From Tsukamurella conjunctivitidis (lineage in GTDB: Bacteria > Actinomycetota > Actinomycetes > Mycobacteriales > Mycobacteriaceae), in assembly GCF_007858475.1 (NCBI RefSeq), contig NZ_VIGX01000007.1:62001-126000 (forward strand): DNA of 64,000 nt. Direction: 5' to 3'. The translations under genes and the position numbers were made by a program. The notes below the pieces were generated by a model. The model saw nothing but the letters and a program-made list of their open reading frames with translations. It had not been told where the DNA came from and ran no database searches. Each line of letters starts with the position of its first letter. Position 1 is the stretch's first letter. Shown here piece after piece: positions 37,104-46,342 of the stretch.

Positions 37104-38110
37104 ACCCCCGGATCGTCGGGCTCGCGTCGTACCTGCCCGAGAACCGCGTCTCCGCCGACTACTTCCGCGAGTACGCCGATGCCGACAGCCGCACGCTCAC
37201 CTCGAACCCGATGTTCGCGCCCCCCGCGTATCGGCACCACGCCGCGGCGGGGGAGTCCAACGTCGACCTGATGTGCGCGGCGATCGACCGGCTGCGGGCG
37301 CAGGTGGGCGACGAGGCCCTGCAAGCCGACGTCGTCCTCAGCCACTCCCAGCTGCCGGACCTGCCCGTCGTGGGCTGCGGCGGCGACGTCGTGCGCCGCC
37401 TCGGCACCCGGCCCTCGCTGGTCCTCGACATCCACAACGGCGGCTGCGCCGCCTTCCTGCTCATGCTGCACCTCGCGCGCACCATGTTCACCGCGGGCAC
37501 CGCTCGGTCGGCGCTGCTGCTCACCGCCACCAACGCCGCCGGGAACGTCTTCACCCAGGAGCGGGTCCGGAACCTGCCCCAGGCGGCCATCCCGGGCGAC
37601 GGTGCCGCGGCGGCCCTCGTGGTCGCCGACCCGCAGGCCGGGGGCCTGGAGGTCCGCGAGGTCGTGTGCGCGCAGCACAGCGAGTACGCGGGCGACATGA
37701 CCGCGGCGGTCGATCCGCCGCGCAAGTACTGGGAGGCCGGGGAGGGGCAGCTGCACGTCGGCTTCACCGAGGCCAAGATCGCGAAGGTCCTCGCCCGCGG
37801 CAACCGGTTGGTACCGGAGGTCGCCCTCGCGGCCGCGGCGGCGGGCGGGCTGCGCGGACCCGACGTCGGTCATCTCGTCACCAACCAGCCGAATCGCACC
37901 TTCCTGCGGAACTGGCGCGAGGCGCTGGAACTCCCGCCCGAGCGGCATCCCGACACCTTCGACGAGTGCGGCAACCTGTTCGCCGTCGGCGTCCCGCACA
38001 CCTTCGCCACCGCCCGCGCGGACGGCCGGATCGAGGCAGGGGAGGACGTGGTGCTCGCGGCCTTCGCGCACGCCGGGGACTTCGCCGCGGGCGCGCTGAT
38101 CCGCACCTAG
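37100..38110 (+). CDS. KAS III (FabH)-like enzyme with His-to-Asn change
   Basis: 336 residues, the thiolase fold. The nucleophile Cys116 (HNGGCAAF) is present. The FabH motif PHQAN is replaced by TNQPN, putting Asn262 where the catalytic His belongs; the third residue Asn292 (CGNLFAVG) is kept. Without that His, decarboxylative condensation should be impaired, and simple acyl transfer (as in KAS III-like acyltransferases) is more likely. The GTG overlaps the SRPBCC stop. The gene ends in a 4 bp convergent overlap with the esterase gene. Confidence 0.85.
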   Translation: MNPRIVGLASYLPENRVSADYFREYADADSRTLTSNPMFAPPAYRHHAAAGESNVDLMCAAIDRLRAQVGDEALQADVVLSHSQLPDLPVVGCGGDVVRRLGTRPSLVLDIHNGGCAAFLLMLHLARTMFTAGTARSALLLTATNAAGNVFTQERVRNLPQAAIPGDGAAAALVVADPQAGGLEVREVVCAQHSEYAGDMTAAVDPPRKYWEAGEGQLHVGFTEAKIAKVLARGNRLVPEVALAAAAAGGLRGPDVGHLVTNQPNRTFLRNWREALELPPERHPDTFDECGNLFAVGVPHTFATARADGRIEAGEDVVLAAFAHAGDFAAGALIRT

Positions 38111-39351
38111 CCCGGCAGGCCCAGGCGGCCGCCGAGCCAGTCGAGTTCCGCCGTCAGCCCGCCCGACCACACCGCGAAGTCGTGCCCGCCCCGGATCCAG
38201 CGGGTGCGCACGGTCATCCCGGCCCCTGCCGCAGCGACGGCGACCCGCTTCGCGGCCGCGGTCGACGCGGCGTCGTCGGTACCGGCGACGAGCACGCCCG
38301 CGCTGTCGGGGAACCGGCGCAGCGACAGCTGCGTGATCGGATCCGCCCGCGCGTACGCGCCCCGATCGCCGGCGAAGGCGTCCCGGATCGTCTCCTCGCG
38401 TCCGCCGCCCAGGTCCGGCTCGGCGTCGGGCGACAGAGCCAGGAAGGTGCGGAAGACCTCGGGGAAGCGGGTGGCGAGTTGCAGCGCGCACGTGCCTCCG
38501 TAGGAGTAGCCGCCCACGGCCCAGGCCCGCGGCATGGGATCGACCGACAGATTCTGTCGCACCCACGCGGGGACGTCCTCGGCGAGATAGGTCGCGGCGC
38601 GCTTGCTCCGGCTGTCGGCGCACAGCGGGTTCTCGAACTGGCCGCCCGTGGCGTCGGGCACCACCACGACCGGGGCGACCCCGCCCCGACGGGCCGCGTA
38701 GGTGTCCATGGTCCGCGCGAGCTTCCCGCCCGAGAACCAGTCCCGCGGCGAGCCCGGCTGGCCGGGCAACAGCATGAGGACCGGCAGGCGCTCACGGGCG
38801 CCGGACAGGTACGCGGGCGGGAGGTAGATCAGTGCCTGCCGAGCGGCGAACCGCGAGCGGGCCGGCGGCACCGTCGCCCGGACCACGACACCGCGCACGG
38901 CCTCGGTCCCCGGGTCGGGGCGCGGCACCGTCGCCGGATAGTCGACGGGCAGCAGATCCTCGACCGACGGATACGCCGCGTAGAGCGAATTGACCTGCCC
39001 CGCACCCATCAGCGCGACCACGGCGACCGCCGTGGCACTGAGCCCCGCGGACCGCCACGACGGGGACCGGACCACGCGCACGCCCGCGAGCAGCACCGCG
39101 AGGACCGCGAGGCCGATCCACAGGAGCACCAGGGGATCGAGCCGATCGGGGAAAGGCCTCCAGACGAACTCGACGAGGAAGTCGACGAGCGCCGTCGTCG
39201 TCAGGGCGGCGCCGATGCAGGCGAGCACGGTCCGGGTGGATCCGCTGCGGCGCGTCGCGCTGATCAACCCGGCCAGGGCCGCCGCCCCGGCCAGCAGGAG
39301 CAGGAGCGGCACCGGACCCGCCGTGAGCTGCAGATTCCGCAGCGGGTTCAC
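38107..39351 (-). CDS. Membrane-anchored esterase (Ag85/esterase-D-like)
   Basis: 414 residues. Four N-terminal membrane helices (about 8-120) precede an extracytoplasmic alpha/beta hydrolase domain with nucleophile GYSYGG, an acidic residue around GTDDAAST and the catalytic His in GGHDFAVW. This resembles the mycolyltransferase/esterase group of mycolata. The GTG at 39351 is chosen because GGAGGG precedes it and the protein then begins with the first helix; the longer frame crosses the trpB2 promoter. It may act on cell-envelope lipids (inference). Confidence 0.8.
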   Translation of the reverse strand: MNPLRNLQLTAGPVPLLLLLAGAAALAGLISATRRSGSTRTVLACIGAALTTTALVDFLVEFVWRPFPDRLDPLVLLWIGLAVLAVLLAGVRVVRSPSWRSAGLSATAVAVVALMGAGQVNSLYAAYPSVEDLLPVDYPATVPRPDPGTEAVRGVVVRATVPPARSRFAARQALIYLPPAYLSGARERLPVLMLLPGQPGSPRDWFSGGKLARTMDTYAARRGGVAPVVVVPDATGGQFENPLCADSRSKRAATYLAEDVPAWVRQNLSVDPMPRAWAVGGYSYGGTCALQLATRFPEVFRTFLALSPDAEPDLGGGREETIRDAFAGDRGAYARADPITQLSLRRFPDSAGVLVAGTDDAASTAAAKRVAVAAAGAGMTVRTRWIRGGHDFAVWSGGLTAELDWLGGRLGLPG

Positions 39352-39438
39352 CGTCCGGCCCTCCGTCCTCGCACGTCGCCCAGGATAGGTGGCGACCGTA
39401 AGACGGACCTGTGGGAAAGTCGCCGAAACCGGGCGATC

Positions 39439-39444
39439 TACGCT
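39439..39444 (+). promoter_or_regulatory. Leaderless-type -10 box for trpB2
   Basis: TACGCT fits TAnnnT and ends 7 nt before ATG at 39452; no Shine-Dalgarno sequence precedes the ATG. Confidence 0.45.
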
Positions 39445-39451
39445 GTGAGCC

Positions 39452-40750
39452 ATGACACTCTCGGACGCCGCGGCGCACCAGGACATCACGACCGTCGAGG
39501 TTCCCACGCACTGGTACAACCTGGCCGCGGAACTGGAGACGCCCATCCCGCCGCACCTGCATCCCGGCACCAAGGAGCCCGTGCAGCCCGAGGACCTCGC
39601 GCCCCTCTTCGCGTCGGGTCTGATCGCTCAGGAGGCGTCGACCGAGGCCTACCACGAGATCCCCGAGCCGGTCCGCGAGATCCTGTCGATGTGGCGGCCC
39701 TCGCCCCTGATCCGGGCGCGGAAGTTCGAGGAGGCGCTCGGCACCTCGTGCCGGATCTACGTCAAGTACGAGGGCGTCAGCCCCGTCGGCTCGCACAAGA
39801 CGAACTCGGCCGTCGCGCAGGCCTACTACAACGCCGTCGACGGCGTGACGAAGCTGACCACCGAAACCGGCGCGGGGCAGTGGGGCAGCGCACTCTCCTT
39901 CGCCGGCGCCCAGTTCGGCATCGACGTCGAGGTGTGGCAGGTCCGCGCCTCGTACGATTCCAAGCCCTACCGCGGCCACCTGATGCGCACCTACGGTGGC
40001 ACCGTCCACCCGAGCCCGTCCGACCTCACGGAGGCGGGCCGCGCCATGCTGGCGAAGGACCCGGACACCACGGGCAGCCTCGGCATGGCCGTCTCCGAGG
40101 CCGTCGAGGTCGCGGCGCAGGACCCCGACGCCCGCTACGCCCTGGGCAGCGTGCTCAACCACGTGGTACTGCACCAGTCGGTGATCGGCCTCGAGGCCGT
40201 CGAGCAGCTGAACCTGCACGAGCAGGGCGCCGACGTGGTCTTCGGCTGCGCGGGCGGCGGCTCCAACCTCGCCGGCCTCGCCTTCCCGTTCCTGCGGGAG
40301 AAGATCCACGGCCGTCAGGACCCGCGGATCGTCGCCGCCGAGCCGAAGGCCTGCCCGTCGATCACGAAGGGCGAGTACCGCTACGACCACGGCGACGTCG
40401 CCGGCCTCACGCCGCTGCTCAAGATGCACACGCTCGGCATGGACTTCGTCCCGGACCCGATCCACGCCGGTGGCCTGCGCTACCACGGTATGTCGCCGGC
40501 GCTGAGCCACACCGTCGAGCTGGGGCTCGTCGAGGGCGTCGCGATCGAGCAGAACGACGCCTTCGCCGCGGGCGTGCTGTTCGCGCGGTCGCAGGGCATC
40601 GTGCCGGCCCCCGAGTCGACGCACGCCATCGCCGCCGCGGCGGACTACGCGCGCGAGCACTCCGATGAGGTGCTGGTCATCGGCCTCTCCGGCCACGGAC
40701 AGCTGGACCTGCCCGCCTACGCCGAGTATCTCGCGGGCGGCCTGGCCTGA
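39452..40750 (+). CDS. trpB2: TrpB2-type tryptophan synthase beta chain-like PLP enzyme
   Basis: 432 residues, longer than TrpB1. The PLP Lys is in GSHKTNS, the phosphate loop is GCAGGGSNL, and the N-terminal extension with [16 protein letters not shown] is characteristic of the TrpB2 group (TIGR01415). TrpB2 proteins make tryptophan from indole and serine without tight TrpA binding, or salvage indole. No trp gene adjoins it, which fits an indole-salvage or serine-related role. It has its own leaderless promoter. Confidence 0.88.
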   Translation: MTLSDAAAHQDITTVEVPTHWYNLAAELETPIPPHLHPGTKEPVQPEDLAPLFASGLIAQEASTEAYHEIPEPVREILSMWRPSPLIRARKFEEALGTSCRIYVKYEGVSPVGSHKTNSAVAQAYYNAVDGVTKLTTETGAGQWGSALSFAGAQFGIDVEVWQVRASYDSKPYRGHLMRTYGGTVHPSPSDLTEAGRAMLAKDPDTTGSLGMAVSEAVEVAAQDPDARYALGSVLNHVVLHQSVIGLEAVEQLNLHEQGADVVFGCAGGGSNLAGLAFPFLREKIHGRQDPRIVAAEPKACPSITKGEYRYDHGDVAGLTPLLKMHTLGMDFVPDPIHAGGLRYHGMSPALSHTVELGLVEGVAIEQNDAFAAGVLFARSQGIVPAPESTHAIAAAADYAREHSDEVLVIGLSGHGQLDLPAYAEYLAGGLA

Positions 40751-40756
40751 CCCGGC

Positions 40757-40786
40757 GCCCGGCGCGCCCTAGGGGGAGCGCCGGGC
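40757..40786. terminator. Candidate bidirectional terminator hairpin
   Basis: GCCCGGCGC (40757-40765) pairs perfectly with GCGCCGGGC (40778-40786) around a 12-nt loop at the convergent ends of trpB2 and the XRE gene. No U-tract follows, so it is an unusual (I-shaped) terminator at best; it also covers the last codons of the XRE gene. Confidence 0.45.
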
Positions 40787-41536
40787 GAACAGCAGCACCC
40801 GCTGGGTCGGCTCGTCGACCACCTGCAGCACCACCTGGTCGTACTCGGTGCTCGCGCCGTCCTCGGTGCGCAGCCGCACGCGCAGATGGTCGTGCGGCTG
40901 GGTCACGGCGTGCCGCCGCCACAGCTCGCGGAACCGCTCGTCCGCGCGCTCCAGGTCGTCGATCCAGGCGCTGTCCGGTTGGCCCGACGGTGCGCTCGCC
41001 CGCACGATCCCGACCACCGTGCGGCGCATCGCGTCGAGGTCAGCGAACCGGCTCTGGAAGTCGTCGTCGGTGAACAGCAGCTCCACGTACCGGCGACGGG
41101 CGGCGGGGATGGCGGCGAAGTCCACCAGGAGCTCGGCCGCTGCGTCGTTCCAGGCGAGGATCGCGGTTCCCGGTCCGATGACGAGCGCGGGTACCTCGCC
41201 GAGTTGGTCGACGAGGCTGCGCAGCGCCGCGCTCGGTGCGCCCGCCACCGGGCGCTCCGGGTGATCCGCTTCGGACAGGAGTGATTCCGCGTAGCGGGTC
41301 TCGTCGTCGCCGAACCCGAGAACTTCACCGATGCGGCGCAGCACGTCGGCGCTCGGCACGATCCGGCCCTGCTCGATGCGGCGGTAGTAGTCGTCGCTGA
41401 TGAAGGCCTGCGCCGCGACCTCCTCCCGGCGCAACCCGGAGACCTGACGGCGTTCGTCGGTCGCGGGCGGGTTCGCCGCGTCGCGTCGCGCTCGAACGAA
41501 GGCGCCGAGCGTCACCAGACGCTGATCCCGCGCCAT
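40769..41536 (-). CDS. XRE-family regulator with MmyB-like ligand domain
   Basis: 255 residues. The N-terminal HTH, with RRQVSGLRREEVAAQAFISD and YYRRIEQGRIVPSADVL, and the C-terminal PAS-like region (PALVIGPGTAILAWNDAAAELLVDF) are those of the MmyB/XRE group common in actinobacteria. Many bind fatty acids or acyl-CoA. The start at MARDQR (41536) is preferred to the 21-residue longer frame, which covers the intergenic palindrome. Divergent from the amidohydrolase, which it probably regulates. Confidence 0.87.
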   Translation of the reverse strand: MARDQRLVTLGAFVRARRDAANPPATDERRQVSGLRREEVAAQAFISDDYYRRIEQGRIVPSADVLRRIGEVLGFGDDETRYAESLLSEADHPERPVAGAPSAALRSLVDQLGEVPALVIGPGTAILAWNDAAAELLVDFAAIPAARRRYVELLFTDDDFQSRFADLDAMRRTVVGIVRASAPSGQPDSAWIDDLERADERFRELWRRHAVTQPHDHLRVRLRTEDGASTEYDQVVLQVVDEPTQRVLLFARRSP

Positions 41537-41562
41537 CAGTACGTAGCCGCCGCTACCGGGAG

Positions 41563-41581
41563 GGGGAGGGATTTCCTCCCC
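41563..41581. promoter_or_regulatory. Palindrome between XRE regulator and amidohydrolase
   Basis: GGGGAGG-GATTT-CCTCCCC (7 bp arms, 5 bp centre) sits midway in the 80 bp between the divergent genes and is a candidate binding site for the regulator. Confidence 0.4.
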
Positions 41582-41616
41582 TGCCGCTCGCGGGGACACG
41601 GGCGCAGGGTGGAGTC

Positions 41617-42558
41617 ATGACCGATAGGGACCGCATCGACGTTCACACCCACCTCGTTCCTCCGTTCTGGGGCGACGCTCTCGCCGATCACGGCGGCGAT
41701 CCGTCCGGCTGGGCGCTGCCCCGGTGGTCGGAGGACGCGCACCTGTCCTTCATGGACGACAACGACATCGCCACGAGCGTAGTGTCGCTGACCGCGCCGA
41801 GCGTCGTCGGCTGGCGGGGGTCCGAGCGCCGGGACATGGCGCGGCGCGTGAACGAATACGCCGCGGACCTGGTGCGCCGCCGCCCCGACCGGTTCGGCGC
41901 GTTCGCGACGGTGCCGCTGCCCGACGTCGACGATGCCGTCGCGGAGGCCGAGTACGCGCTCACCGAGCTGGCCGCCGACGGCGTCGTGCTCCTCTCCAAC
42001 TACGACGGGGTCTACCTCGGCGACCCGGCGTACACGCCGCTGTGGGAGACGCTGGACCGACACCGCGCCGTGGTCTTCATCCACCCCGCGCACGCGCAGC
42101 TCCCGCTCCTGCCGGACATGCCCGGACCGCTGGTCGACTACCCCTTCGACACCACCCGCAACGCCGTCCACATGGTGCTCCACGGCATCACGGACCGCTT
42201 CCCGAACATCCGGATCATCCTGTCGCACGCGGGCGGCTTCGTGCCCTACGCGGCGCTCCGATTCTGCGAGCTGCAGGCGGCGCTCGATCCCGCGGGGCGC
42301 TCGTCCGACGAGCTGCTCGCGGCGTTCCGGACGTTCTACTGGGACACCGCCCTGTCCTCGGGGCGGTACGCCTTCGCCGCGCTCCGCGAGTTCGCCGACC
42401 CGTCACGCATCCTCTACGGCAGCGACTTCCCGTACGCGCCGCCGGCGGTGGGGACGCGGTTCACGCGGATCCTCGACGAGGAATCGGACCTCGACCCCGA
42501 CGCGGCGGCCGCGATCGACCGCGGCAACGCACTGCGCATCGTCGACCGACTGGCCTGA
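41617..42558 (+). CDS. Amidohydrolase family 2 (ACMSD-like TIM barrel)
   Basis: 313 residues. Metal ligands are visible in HTHLVPP near the N-terminus, HPAH in the middle, SHAGGF and the final GSDFPY. The architecture matches amidohydrolase_2 enzymes such as aminocarboxymuconate-semialdehyde decarboxylase and related hydratases or decarboxylases of aromatic acids. The ATG follows GGTGGAG. It is divergent from, and probably controlled by, the XRE regulator. Substrate unknown. Confidence 0.85.
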   Translation: MTDRDRIDVHTHLVPPFWGDALADHGGDPSGWALPRWSEDAHLSFMDDNDIATSVVSLTAPSVVGWRGSERRDMARRVNEYAADLVRRRPDRFGAFATVPLPDVDDAVAEAEYALTELAADGVVLLSNYDGVYLGDPAYTPLWETLDRHRAVVFIHPAHAQLPLLPDMPGPLVDYPFDTTRNAVHMVLHGITDRFPNIRIILSHAGGFVPYAALRFCELQAALDPAGRSSDELLAAFRTFYWDTALSSGRYAFAALREFADPSRILYGSDFPYAPPAVGTRFTRILDEESDLDPDAAAAIDRGNALRIVDRLA

Positions 42559-42562
42559 CGAC

Positions 42563-42889
42563 TCACGAACCCATCGAGCGCCGGATCTCCTCGAGCTTCG
42601 CCTTGGCGGCCTTCTCCCGCTCCGCGAAGGCGCGCTCGGCGTCCTGTCCGGCCGTGGTGCCGTGGGCGAGTTCCTCGGCGCCGAGAGCTGTGGTGGTGCG
42701 CCGCTCGATCTTGTCGCGGATGTGATCGAAGGTGGGCACGCCCGCAGCCGTGTAACCGGTGACGTCCTCGTACGACGGTGCCACCGGTCCCGTCGGCACG
42801 ATGTCGACGATCTCCGCGTCGATCGGCTCCGACGCGGCCGGCGTCGGCTCGGGGCTCGGATTCTGCGCGTCGTCGGCGGGGTGCGTCAT
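42563..42889 (-). CDS. Small hypothetical protein with charged C-terminal helix
   Basis: 108 residues. The first half is Pro/Ala/Glu rich and probably disordered; the second half (about 70-108) is a charged Ala/Glu/Lys helix that could form a coiled coil. I do not recognise the family. It is convergent with the amidohydrolase gene (4 bp apart) and 52 bp downstream of the GGDEF-EAL gene on the same strand, so it may be the last gene of that transcript. Confidence 0.6.
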   Translation of the reverse strand: MTHPADDAQNPSPEPTPAASEPIDAEIVDIVPTGPVAPSYEDVTGYTAAGVPTFDHIRDKIERRTTTALGAEELAHGTTAGQDAERAFAEREKAAKAKLEEIRRSMGS

Positions 42890-42941
42890 GACCCCAGGGT
42901 AGCGCCGGACGGCGGCCGGTCGGGCCGGTCGGCCGTGGCCC

Positions 42942-45467
42942 TCACGCGCCCGCGGTGCCCCCGTGAGCCCACTGCGGCAGCAGGTCGATGTCGACCGGCT
43001 GCGACCACAGGAAGCCCTGCGCGTAGTGGGCGCCGGCGGCGGCCAGCGCCGTCGACTCCGCAGGGCACTCGATGCCCTCGGCGATCACGTCGAGGTCGAG
43101 CGCCCGGGCCATGGCGACCGCGGCGTCCAGCATGGCCTCGAGCTGCGGGTCGGCCTGCCCGACCGACGCCGTGACCACGGATCGGTCGATCTTGACCAGA
43201 GCCAGGTTCAGGTCGCGCAGTTGCGCGAGGCTCGACCAACCGGTGCCGAAGTCGTCCAGGGCGATCCGGACGCCGAGCTCGATGAGTCGGTGGGTGGCGG
43301 CGAGGACGTGCCGCTCGGGGACGACTCGCTCGTTGATCTCGAGGATGAGCCGCTCCGGGGCCAATCCGGTACGGGCGAGGGCGCTCTCGACCACGTGCGG
43401 CAGCTGCGGGTCCGCGAGGTCCTCCGAAGCGAGGTTGACCGACACCCAGCCGAGGCCCGGAGCCGCGGCGAAGTCCCTGCAGGCGCGATCGAGCACGATG
43501 CGCGCCAGGGCGGGGAGCATGCCGAGCGCCTCCAGATGCGGGAGGAAGCCGGCAGGAGCCAGTTCGTCGCCGTCGGGGCCCGTCATCCGGGCCAGTGCCT
43601 CGGCACCCACCATCGCCCCGGACGTCAGGTCCACGACCGGCTGATAGCGCACGATCACCTCCCCGCGGTCGACCATCGACCGGATGTGGGTGGCGAGCGC
43701 GACCCGCTCCTGCTGCGGCGCACGCAGACCGGCGGAGTGCTGCACGATGCGGTTGCGCCCGTCGCGTTTGGCCTGCAGCAGCGCGAGGTCGCCGTCGATC
43801 AGCAATTGCGTGATGCCGTCGTCGGCCGCACCCGATTCGACCAGCCCGATCGAGCAGGTGACCGTCAGTTGCAGACCGTCGATCTCCACGGGTTGTGCCA
43901 TCGCGCCCCGGACGCGCTCGGCCCAGTCGGGGGTGTTCCGCGCCGCATCGACGCGCGGGCGCAGGACGACGAACTCGTCGCCGCCCAGCCGCGCGACGAG
44001 ATCGGTGGGGAGGCTCGCGACCTGGAGCCGTCGCGCCACGACCTGCAGCACGTGATCGCCCACCTTGTGGCCGAGCGAGTCGTTGATCCGCTTGAACGAG
44101 TCGAGGTCGATCCACAGCACGGCGAGGTCGGCGCCGTCGTCGCGCCGGAGTGCTACGACCTCGGTGGCGCGTTCGATGAAGCCCGCGCGACCGAGGAGCC
44201 CGGTCAGGTCGTCGTGGTCGGCCCGCCATAGGAGCCGTCGGTTGAGCTCGCGGATCTCGGACTCGGCGAGCCGGCGGTCGGTGACGTCGGTGTGCGTGCC
44301 GATGAGTCGCGTGGGCAGGCCGTCGGGGCCGGCCTCCATGGAGCGGCCGCGGGACTGGATCCAGCGCCATCCGCCGTCCTTGGTCCGCATGCGGTGCTCG
44401 AAGGAGAACTCCTCGGCCTCGCCACGGACGATCCGCTGGATGCTGTTCCAGCTCGCCGAGTAGTCGTCGGGATGGACGCGGTCGGACCAGTCGGAGACCG
44501 AGGAGCCGATGTCCTCGGCGTCGTAGCCGAGCATCGACTTCCAGCGCTGCGAGTAGAACATCTCGTTCGTGGAGACGTCCCAGTCCCACATGCCGTCGCC
44601 CGCACCGTCGATGGCGAACTGCCAGCGTTGTTCGGCGCGGCGCAGGAGGGCCTGGTCCCGACGTTCCGCGGTGACGTCGCGCGAGATGCCGATGATGCCG
44701 ACGATCTCGCCGGCGGCGTTCCGGTACGGGGCCTTGTTGGACAGGTAGATCCGGCGCTCACCGCCGACCTCCGGGTACTCTTCGACGTCGCGACCGATAC
44801 CGGACTCCATGATCTCGCGGTCGGTCTGCATCAACACGTGTGCGATCGCGGGGAAGACGACCGTGTCGTCGGCGCCGATCGCGAGGCCGCGCGATATCCC
44901 GGCGAGCTCAGCCACCGCTCCGTTGATGTACTGGTAGCGCCCGCGGTGGTCCTTGATGTAGACGAGGTCGGGGGCGGCGTCGATCACCGCCTGCAGCAGG
45001 TCGGAGACGCGCTCCGAGTGACTGGCGGATTCTTCGACGCGCTCCTGGAGCCGCCGCTGCGCCTCACTCATGGCTCGCACCGAGGCCACCCGCTCGGAGA
45101 TGTCGCGCGCCAGGCCGGCGACGTAGCGACGGCCGTCGATCTCGTGGAAGTACAGGTGCGTCTCCACGGGGAACGTGCTGCCGTCCTTCCGGCGGTGCAT
45201 GGCGGGGATGACCAGCGTCGTGCCGTCCAGCGCGAGGTCCCAGTTGCGCCGTGCCTCGTCGACGGTGACCTGCGCGATGTCGAGGGCGTTCATGCGCAGG
45301 AGCTCCGCCCGGGTGTAGCCGGTGCTCGAGCAGGCGGCTTCGTTCATGACGACGATCCGCCCGGCCTCGTCGTGGACGAAGAAGGCGTCGCGGGAGCGTT
45401 CGATGAACCAGCGCGCGATGTCGCCGACGATGGACCCGCCCGGCGGATCCGGGGGTGGGACTCTCAT
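42942..45467 (-). CDS. PAS-PAS-PAS-GGDEF-EAL protein (cyclic-di-GMP synthase/phosphodiesterase)
   Basis: 841 residues, no membrane segment. Three PAS domains (about 15-125, 150-265, 275-395) precede a GGDEF domain (about 410-570) with an intact GGDEF motif in RLGGDEFVV, then an EAL domain (about 585-830) with EAL in GAEALARM, the metal-site DDFGTG and EGIECP. Both the cyclase and hydrolase active sites look complete, as in mycobacterial Rv1354c. The ATG at 45467 overlaps the oxidoreductase stop (ATGA); the long open frame upstream lies in other genes. Signals: ligand of the PAS domains unknown. Confidence 0.92.
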   Translation of the reverse strand: MRVPPPDPPGGSIVGDIARWFIERSRDAFFVHDEAGRIVVMNEAACSSTGYTRAELLRMNALDIAQVTVDEARRNWDLALDGTTLVIPAMHRRKDGSTFPVETHLYFHEIDGRRYVAGLARDISERVASVRAMSEAQRRLQERVEESASHSERVSDLLQAVIDAAPDLVYIKDHRGRYQYINGAVAELAGISRGLAIGADDTVVFPAIAHVLMQTDREIMESGIGRDVEEYPEVGGERRIYLSNKAPYRNAAGEIVGIIGISRDVTAERRDQALLRRAEQRWQFAIDGAGDGMWDWDVSTNEMFYSQRWKSMLGYDAEDIGSSVSDWSDRVHPDDYSASWNSIQRIVRGEAEEFSFEHRMRTKDGGWRWIQSRGRSMEAGPDGLPTRLIGTHTDVTDRRLAESEIRELNRRLLWRADHDDLTGLLGRAGFIERATEVVALRRDDGADLAVLWIDLDSFKRINDSLGHKVGDHVLQVVARRLQVASLPTDLVARLGGDEFVVLRPRVDAARNTPDWAERVRGAMAQPVEIDGLQLTVTCSIGLVESGAADDGITQLLIDGDLALLQAKRDGRNRIVQHSAGLRAPQQERVALATHIRSMVDRGEVIVRYQPVVDLTSGAMVGAEALARMTGPDGDELAPAGFLPHLEALGMLPALARIVLDRACRDFAAAPGLGWVSVNLASEDLADPQLPHVVESALARTGLAPERLILEINERVVPERHVLAATHRLIELGVRIALDDFGTGWSSLAQLRDLNLALVKIDRSVVTASVGQADPQLEAMLDAAVAMARALDLDVIAEGIECPAESTALAAAGAHYAQGFLWSQPVDIDLLPQWAHGGTAGA

Positions 45468-46342
45468 CGGCGCGTCGGGCCGGCCGCGGCCCGGATCAGG
45501 TCGATGATCCGCTGGACGTGCAGCCCGTGGCGCACGTCGAGGGGGTGATCGCCGCCCGTGGCGATCACGTCGAGGAATTCGTCGAGGAGGACGCGGAAGC
45601 ACTCCGTCGACGGCGTCTCGCGGCTTTCGAGAACGGCGAGGCCGTCCCCGGAGTGCGCGCACACGCGCAGCACGGTCGGCAGCACCGGCGTCCGCAGGGA
45701 GAGCGAGACGGAGGAGGCGGCCCCGCCTGCATGGGTGAGTTGCGCGGTCCAGGTGTCGCTGGCGGCGTCGTAGCATGCGGCGTCGACCCCGGTGATCGGG
45801 CCAGCCACCGCGTCGAGGAGATCGAGGACGTGCGGCCCGACGTCGAACAGGGCGCCCTGTTCCTGCCGCCAGGTGGAGGCGGCGAACTTCCCGGACAGCG
45901 CGGCGCCGGAGAGCCACTGCGCCTCGGCGGCGATCGGGCGCAGCGCTGCGGCGGCGCGGACGAACTCCCGGGTCTCGGGGGCGAACCGTCGGGTGAAGGC
46001 GACGATGGAGCGCACGCCGGCCGCGGCGACGGCGTCGGCGAGGGCTGTGGCCCCGGCGAGGTCGAGCGCGATCGGCTTGTCCAGGACGACGTGCTTGCCC
46101 GCCCGTGCCGCCTGTTCGGCGAGGGGCGCCTGCACGTTCGGCGGGACGGCGAAGGCGACCGCGTCCACGGCGTCGAACAGCGCGGCGGGCGAGTCGAAAC
46201 TGCGCGGGAAGACCTCGGCGGCGGCAGCGGGGTCGCGGGCCCAGCCGCCGACGAACTCGACGCCGGGATGCGCGGTGAGCGCCGGAGCGTGGGTCTCCCG
46301 CGCCCAGGGACCCGCTCCGACCAGACCGATGCGCACCGTCAC
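45464..46342 (-). CDS. Gfo/Idh/MocA-family oxidoreductase
   Basis: 292 residues. An N-terminal NAD(P) fold with RIGLVGAGPWAR and the conserved EKP-like DKPIALDL (residues about 92-99) identify the family; a C-terminal beta sheet ends the protein. These enzymes act on sugars, inositol or related polyols. The GTG overlaps the permease stop by 4 nt, and its own stop overlaps the c-di-GMP gene, so all three genes form one translationally coupled operon, an unusual trio. Confidence 0.85.
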   Translation of the reverse strand: MTVRIGLVGAGPWARETHAPALTAHPGVEFVGGWARDPAAAAEVFPRSFDSPAALFDAVDAVAFAVPPNVQAPLAEQAARAGKHVVLDKPIALDLAGATALADAVAAAGVRSIVAFTRRFAPETREFVRAAAALRPIAAEAQWLSGAALSGKFAASTWRQEQGALFDVGPHVLDLLDAVAGPITGVDAACYDAASDTWTAQLTHAGGAASSVSLSLRTPVLPTVLRVCAHSGDGLAVLESRETPSTECFRVLLDEFLDVIATGGDHPLDVRHGLHVQRIIDLIRAAAGPTRR

